From positions 124,001 to 188,000 of the forward strand of contig WFNB01000104.1 of the NCBI GenBank assembly GCA_015488755.1: a DNA stretch of 64,000 nucleotides. The letters run 5' to 3'. Shown here one piece after another: positions 62,243 through 64,000 of the stretch. Position 1 is the first letter of the stretch. Each line of letters opens with the position of its first letter. The position numbers were made by a program, and so were the translations under genes. Below the pieces are notes generated by a model. The model worked only from the letters and a program-made list of their open reading frames with translations, had not been told where the DNA came from and did no database searches. This DNA is from Gammaproteobacteria bacterium. Its GTDB lineage: Bacteria > Pseudomonadota > Gammaproteobacteria > GRL18.

Positions 62243-62716
62243 ATGAGCATCTCACCCCTACCAGAACATGGTGTACTCATCCGATTAAACACAATGGGTA
62301 TTTATTTTATTGGTGATAGCGGCTCAGGCAAGTCAGAAACGGCTCTGCAACTTATCCATCAAGGTGCTCAGCTTGTCTGTGACGATGCACCAGAACTTTC
62401 CCTGAAAAATAACACTATTGTTGGCACCTGTCCTGATGGCTTTCACGGTAAGATGCACATACATGATTTAGGTATTATTAATATCAAAAAAGTGATTGGT
62501 CAACATGCCTTTGTAAAACAATCTACAATTGATTTTGTTTTTAATCTGACCAAAACTAAGAGGTATAGCCCATGTTCCCCACAGCAATTATTATATGCCA
62601 ATCAACAGCAGTGGCAGTTTCAGCAGTGCCCTGTCTCTGGTATCGGCATACACTTATATCCTAATCGCGATATTGCCACCATTATCAATACAGCGATAAA
62701 CTATTATCTTTTTTAA
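62243..62716 (+). CDS. hprK: HPr kinase/phosphorylase, short C-terminal form
   Basis: 157-aa protein consisting only of the catalytic C-terminal domain of HPr kinase. Walker A GDSGSGKSETALQLI is near 24-38, LVCDDAPEL near 44-52 and the HprK signature region LGIINIKKVIG near 75-85. Classical HprK has an extra N-terminal domain (about 310 aa in all); short forms occur mainly in proteobacteria, where the partner is the Ntr-type HPr. The start MSISPLPEHG follows a poor ribosome site. rapZ comes next, as in related clusters. Confidence 0.87.
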   Translation: MSISPLPEHGVLIRLNTMGIYFIGDSGSGKSETALQLIHQGAQLVCDDAPELSLKNNTIVGTCPDGFHGKMHIHDLGIINIKKVIGQHAFVKQSTIDFVFNLTKTKRYSPCSPQQLLYANQQQWQFQQCPVSGIGIHLYPNRDIATIINTAINYYLF

Positions 62717-62783
62717 TATCATAAGCAACTTGTTCTCTGTAGGTTTAAGTTCATTACCATTCAATGCCAAAAGGATTTATTGC

Positions 62784-63638
62784 ATGAAACTACAAATTGT
62801 CAGTGGCCTATCAGGTTCAGGAAAAACCATTGCACTGCAGGTACTTGAAGATCTTGGCTACTATTGCATTGATAATCTTCCCTTAGAGTTACTTTCTGAG
62901 TTGGTTGACAAAAGCTTAAAAAATCGCCTTTACATCGACAAAATTGCGGTAGGGATTGATGCTCGAACAGCAGGTAATAATTTTGCTAACTTTTCTGATA
63001 TCTTACAAAAAATAAAACAGATGGCTATTGACTGCCATGTTTTATTTCTCCATGCAGACGTCCCAATATTACTCAAACGTTTTAGTGAAACCCGACGTAA
63101 ACATCCTTTGACTAATTATCAAACATCATTAGAAGAAGCCATTAATCGTGAACGTCTGATCTTACAATTGATTCAGGATGAAGCCAGCCAAAAAATTGAT
63201 ACCTCTAATACCAATGTTCACCAATTACGTGATCGCATAAAAAATATCATCACTTTAAACGATCACCCTATAATGGCTCTACAATTTTTATCTTTTGGCT
63301 TTAAACATGGACTTCCTGATGATATGGACATTATGTTTGATATGCGTTGCCTGCCCAACCCTCATTGGGAACCTGCTCTGCGTCCGCTCACAGGCAAAGA
63401 TCAAGCTGTCGTCGATTTTTTAACACAGCATGATAGCTGCAATGAGATGTTTCACGATATTACTCATTATATTGATAAGTGGCTCAACTGTTATGAAGAC
63501 AATAACCGCAATTATTTAACCATTGCCATTGGCTGTACCGGTGGACAGCATCGCTCTGTTTATATGGTAGAGCGCTTAGCTCAGTATTTTCAACAACATA
63601 GAGAAGCCGTTATCGCCCGCCATAAAGAACTCCTTTAA
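62784..63638 (+). CDS. rapZ: RNase adapter protein RapZ
   Basis: 284-aa P-loop protein that in E. coli binds small RNAs GlmY/GlmZ and directs RNase E, controlling glucosamine-6-phosphate synthesis. The ATG at 62784 has AAAGGA upstream; the longer frame to 62730 lacks one and makes the protein too long. Seen: Walker A GLSGSGKT near 8-15, YYCIDNLPLELL near 28-39, HADVPILLKRFSETRRKHPL near 78-97 and the C-terminal IGCTGGQHRSVYMVERL. Whether GlmZ-like RNAs exist here is unknown. Confidence 0.95.
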   Translation: MKLQIVSGLSGSGKTIALQVLEDLGYYCIDNLPLELLSELVDKSLKNRLYIDKIAVGIDARTAGNNFANFSDILQKIKQMAIDCHVLFLHADVPILLKRFSETRRKHPLTNYQTSLEEAINRERLILQLIQDEASQKIDTSNTNVHQLRDRIKNIITLNDHPIMALQFLSFGFKHGLPDDMDIMFDMRCLPNPHWEPALRPLTGKDQAVVDFLTQHDSCNEMFHDITHYIDKWLNCYEDNNRNYLTIAIGCTGGQHRSVYMVERLAQYFQQHREAVIARHKELL

Positions 63639-63731
63639 GCATATATCATATATCCCTTTTGCGCCTCTATTAAAGACACAATTTTCAGCATATAATTCTT
63701 ACTTCTTTCAATTGTTTAAGGGTTCGGTTGC

Positions 63732-64000
63732 ATGGGTGTCTCATTATTACTCATCACTCACGACAATGTCGGCAGTAGCTTATTAGACACAGCCACCAAT
63801 ATGATGGCGGTCTCACCTCTGAGCTGCAAAAATCTGGCTGTCACAAAGAGTATGGACATTGAACAAGGCTACACTCAGGCGCACCAGCTATGTAGTCAGT
63901 TCAATAAAGACGATGATATTCTTATTATTACCGACATGTATGGCTCAACTCCCAGTAATATTGCCGCTAAATTAGTCGAACATAATCGTTCTCAGCAACT
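63732..64000 (+). CDS. PTS EIIA component, mannose/fructose family (partial)
   Basis: The frame from the ATG at 63732 runs off the right edge after 89 codons. It starts MGVSLLLITHDNVGSSLLD, where His10 is the expected phosphorylation site, and contains IITDMYGSTPSNIAAKLVE near 69-87, the classic EIIA-Man region. Genes of this kind follow rapZ and precede the Ntr-type HPr gene in many proteobacteria; they serve regulation rather than sugar uptake. Spacing from rapZ is 93 bp. Confidence 0.9.
   Translation, partial: MGVSLLLITHDNVGSSLLDTATNMMAVSPLSCKNLAVTKSMDIEQGYTQAHQLCSQFNKDDDILIITDMYGSTPSNIAAKLVEHNRSQQ

Overview
The window is an AT-rich chromosomal segment of a Gram-negative gammaproteobacterium. 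The evidence is the gene content and order. There are two marked gammaproteobacterial clusters: yrbG-kdsC-lptC-lptA-lptB-rpoN-hpf-ptsN-hprK-rapZ-PTS IIA, and mlaF-mlaE-mlaD-mlaB-ibaG-murA-hisG-hisD-hisC. There are also nadK-recN, divergent fur/bamE, and gammaproteobacterial versions of GshA, NudE, YrfG, IbaG and RapZ. The genus cannot be fixed from the sequence. No rRNA, tRNA, CRISPR array or prophage was recognised. Almost everything is core or housekeeping sequence. The accessory material is one decayed patch (about 12.4-16.3 kb) and many small palindromic repeats between genes.

Layout. 1-3.4 kb (minus): DUF2066 exported protein, PerM-like permease, gshA (cut by the window edge). 3.6-4.7 kb: MarR regulator plus glutathione S-transferase. 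5.1-12.3 kb: nadK, recN, fur, bamE, rnfH, ratA, an NSS-type sodium symporter and smpB. 12.4-16.3 kb: accessory patch with a 50-aa microprotein gene, an MFS remnant, an AAA-ATPase/PD-(D/E)XK gene, a toxin-antitoxin operon with a frameshifted toxin, and an IS30-type relic. 16.4-24 kb: rsmE, DUF3392, yrfG, nudE, cysQ, a haem-c-type DUF3365/GGDEF/EAL protein, a second microprotein and a Crp/Fnr regulator. 24.4-28 kb: a complete MCE lipid-transport operon with a STAS-fused permease. 28.1-34 kb: an orphan periplasmic protein, nhaA, an OprC-like TonB receptor, grxD. 34.2-43.3 kb: an HD-GYP protein, an NAGGN-type amidotransferase, a BON lipoprotein, hyuB, sodB, an acidic repeat protein, a third microprotein and an FHA protein. 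43.4-53.2 kb (minus): the his/murA/mla run. 54-64 kb (plus): mlaA, then the LPS-export/rpoN/PTS-Ntr cluster.

How the genes work together. Envelope maintenance dominates: BamE (outer-membrane protein assembly), LptABC and KdsC (LPS), Mla plus a second MCE system (phospholipid traffic), and MurA (peptidoglycan). Signalling includes one c-di-GMP protein with both synthesis and hydrolysis domains and one HD-GYP hydrolase. RpoN sits with the nitrogen PTS genes (ptsN, hprK, rapZ, IIA-Man).

The most unusual content is non-coding or very small. Three ~50-aa microprotein genes lie at unlinked places and share a near-identical upstream module. Five exact-period 45-bp hairpin repeats lie between rpoN and hpf. 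A full-consensus sigma-54 promoter lies in front of rpoN. At least four families of dispersed palindromic elements occur, one of them a 188-bp element present twice at about 95% identity.
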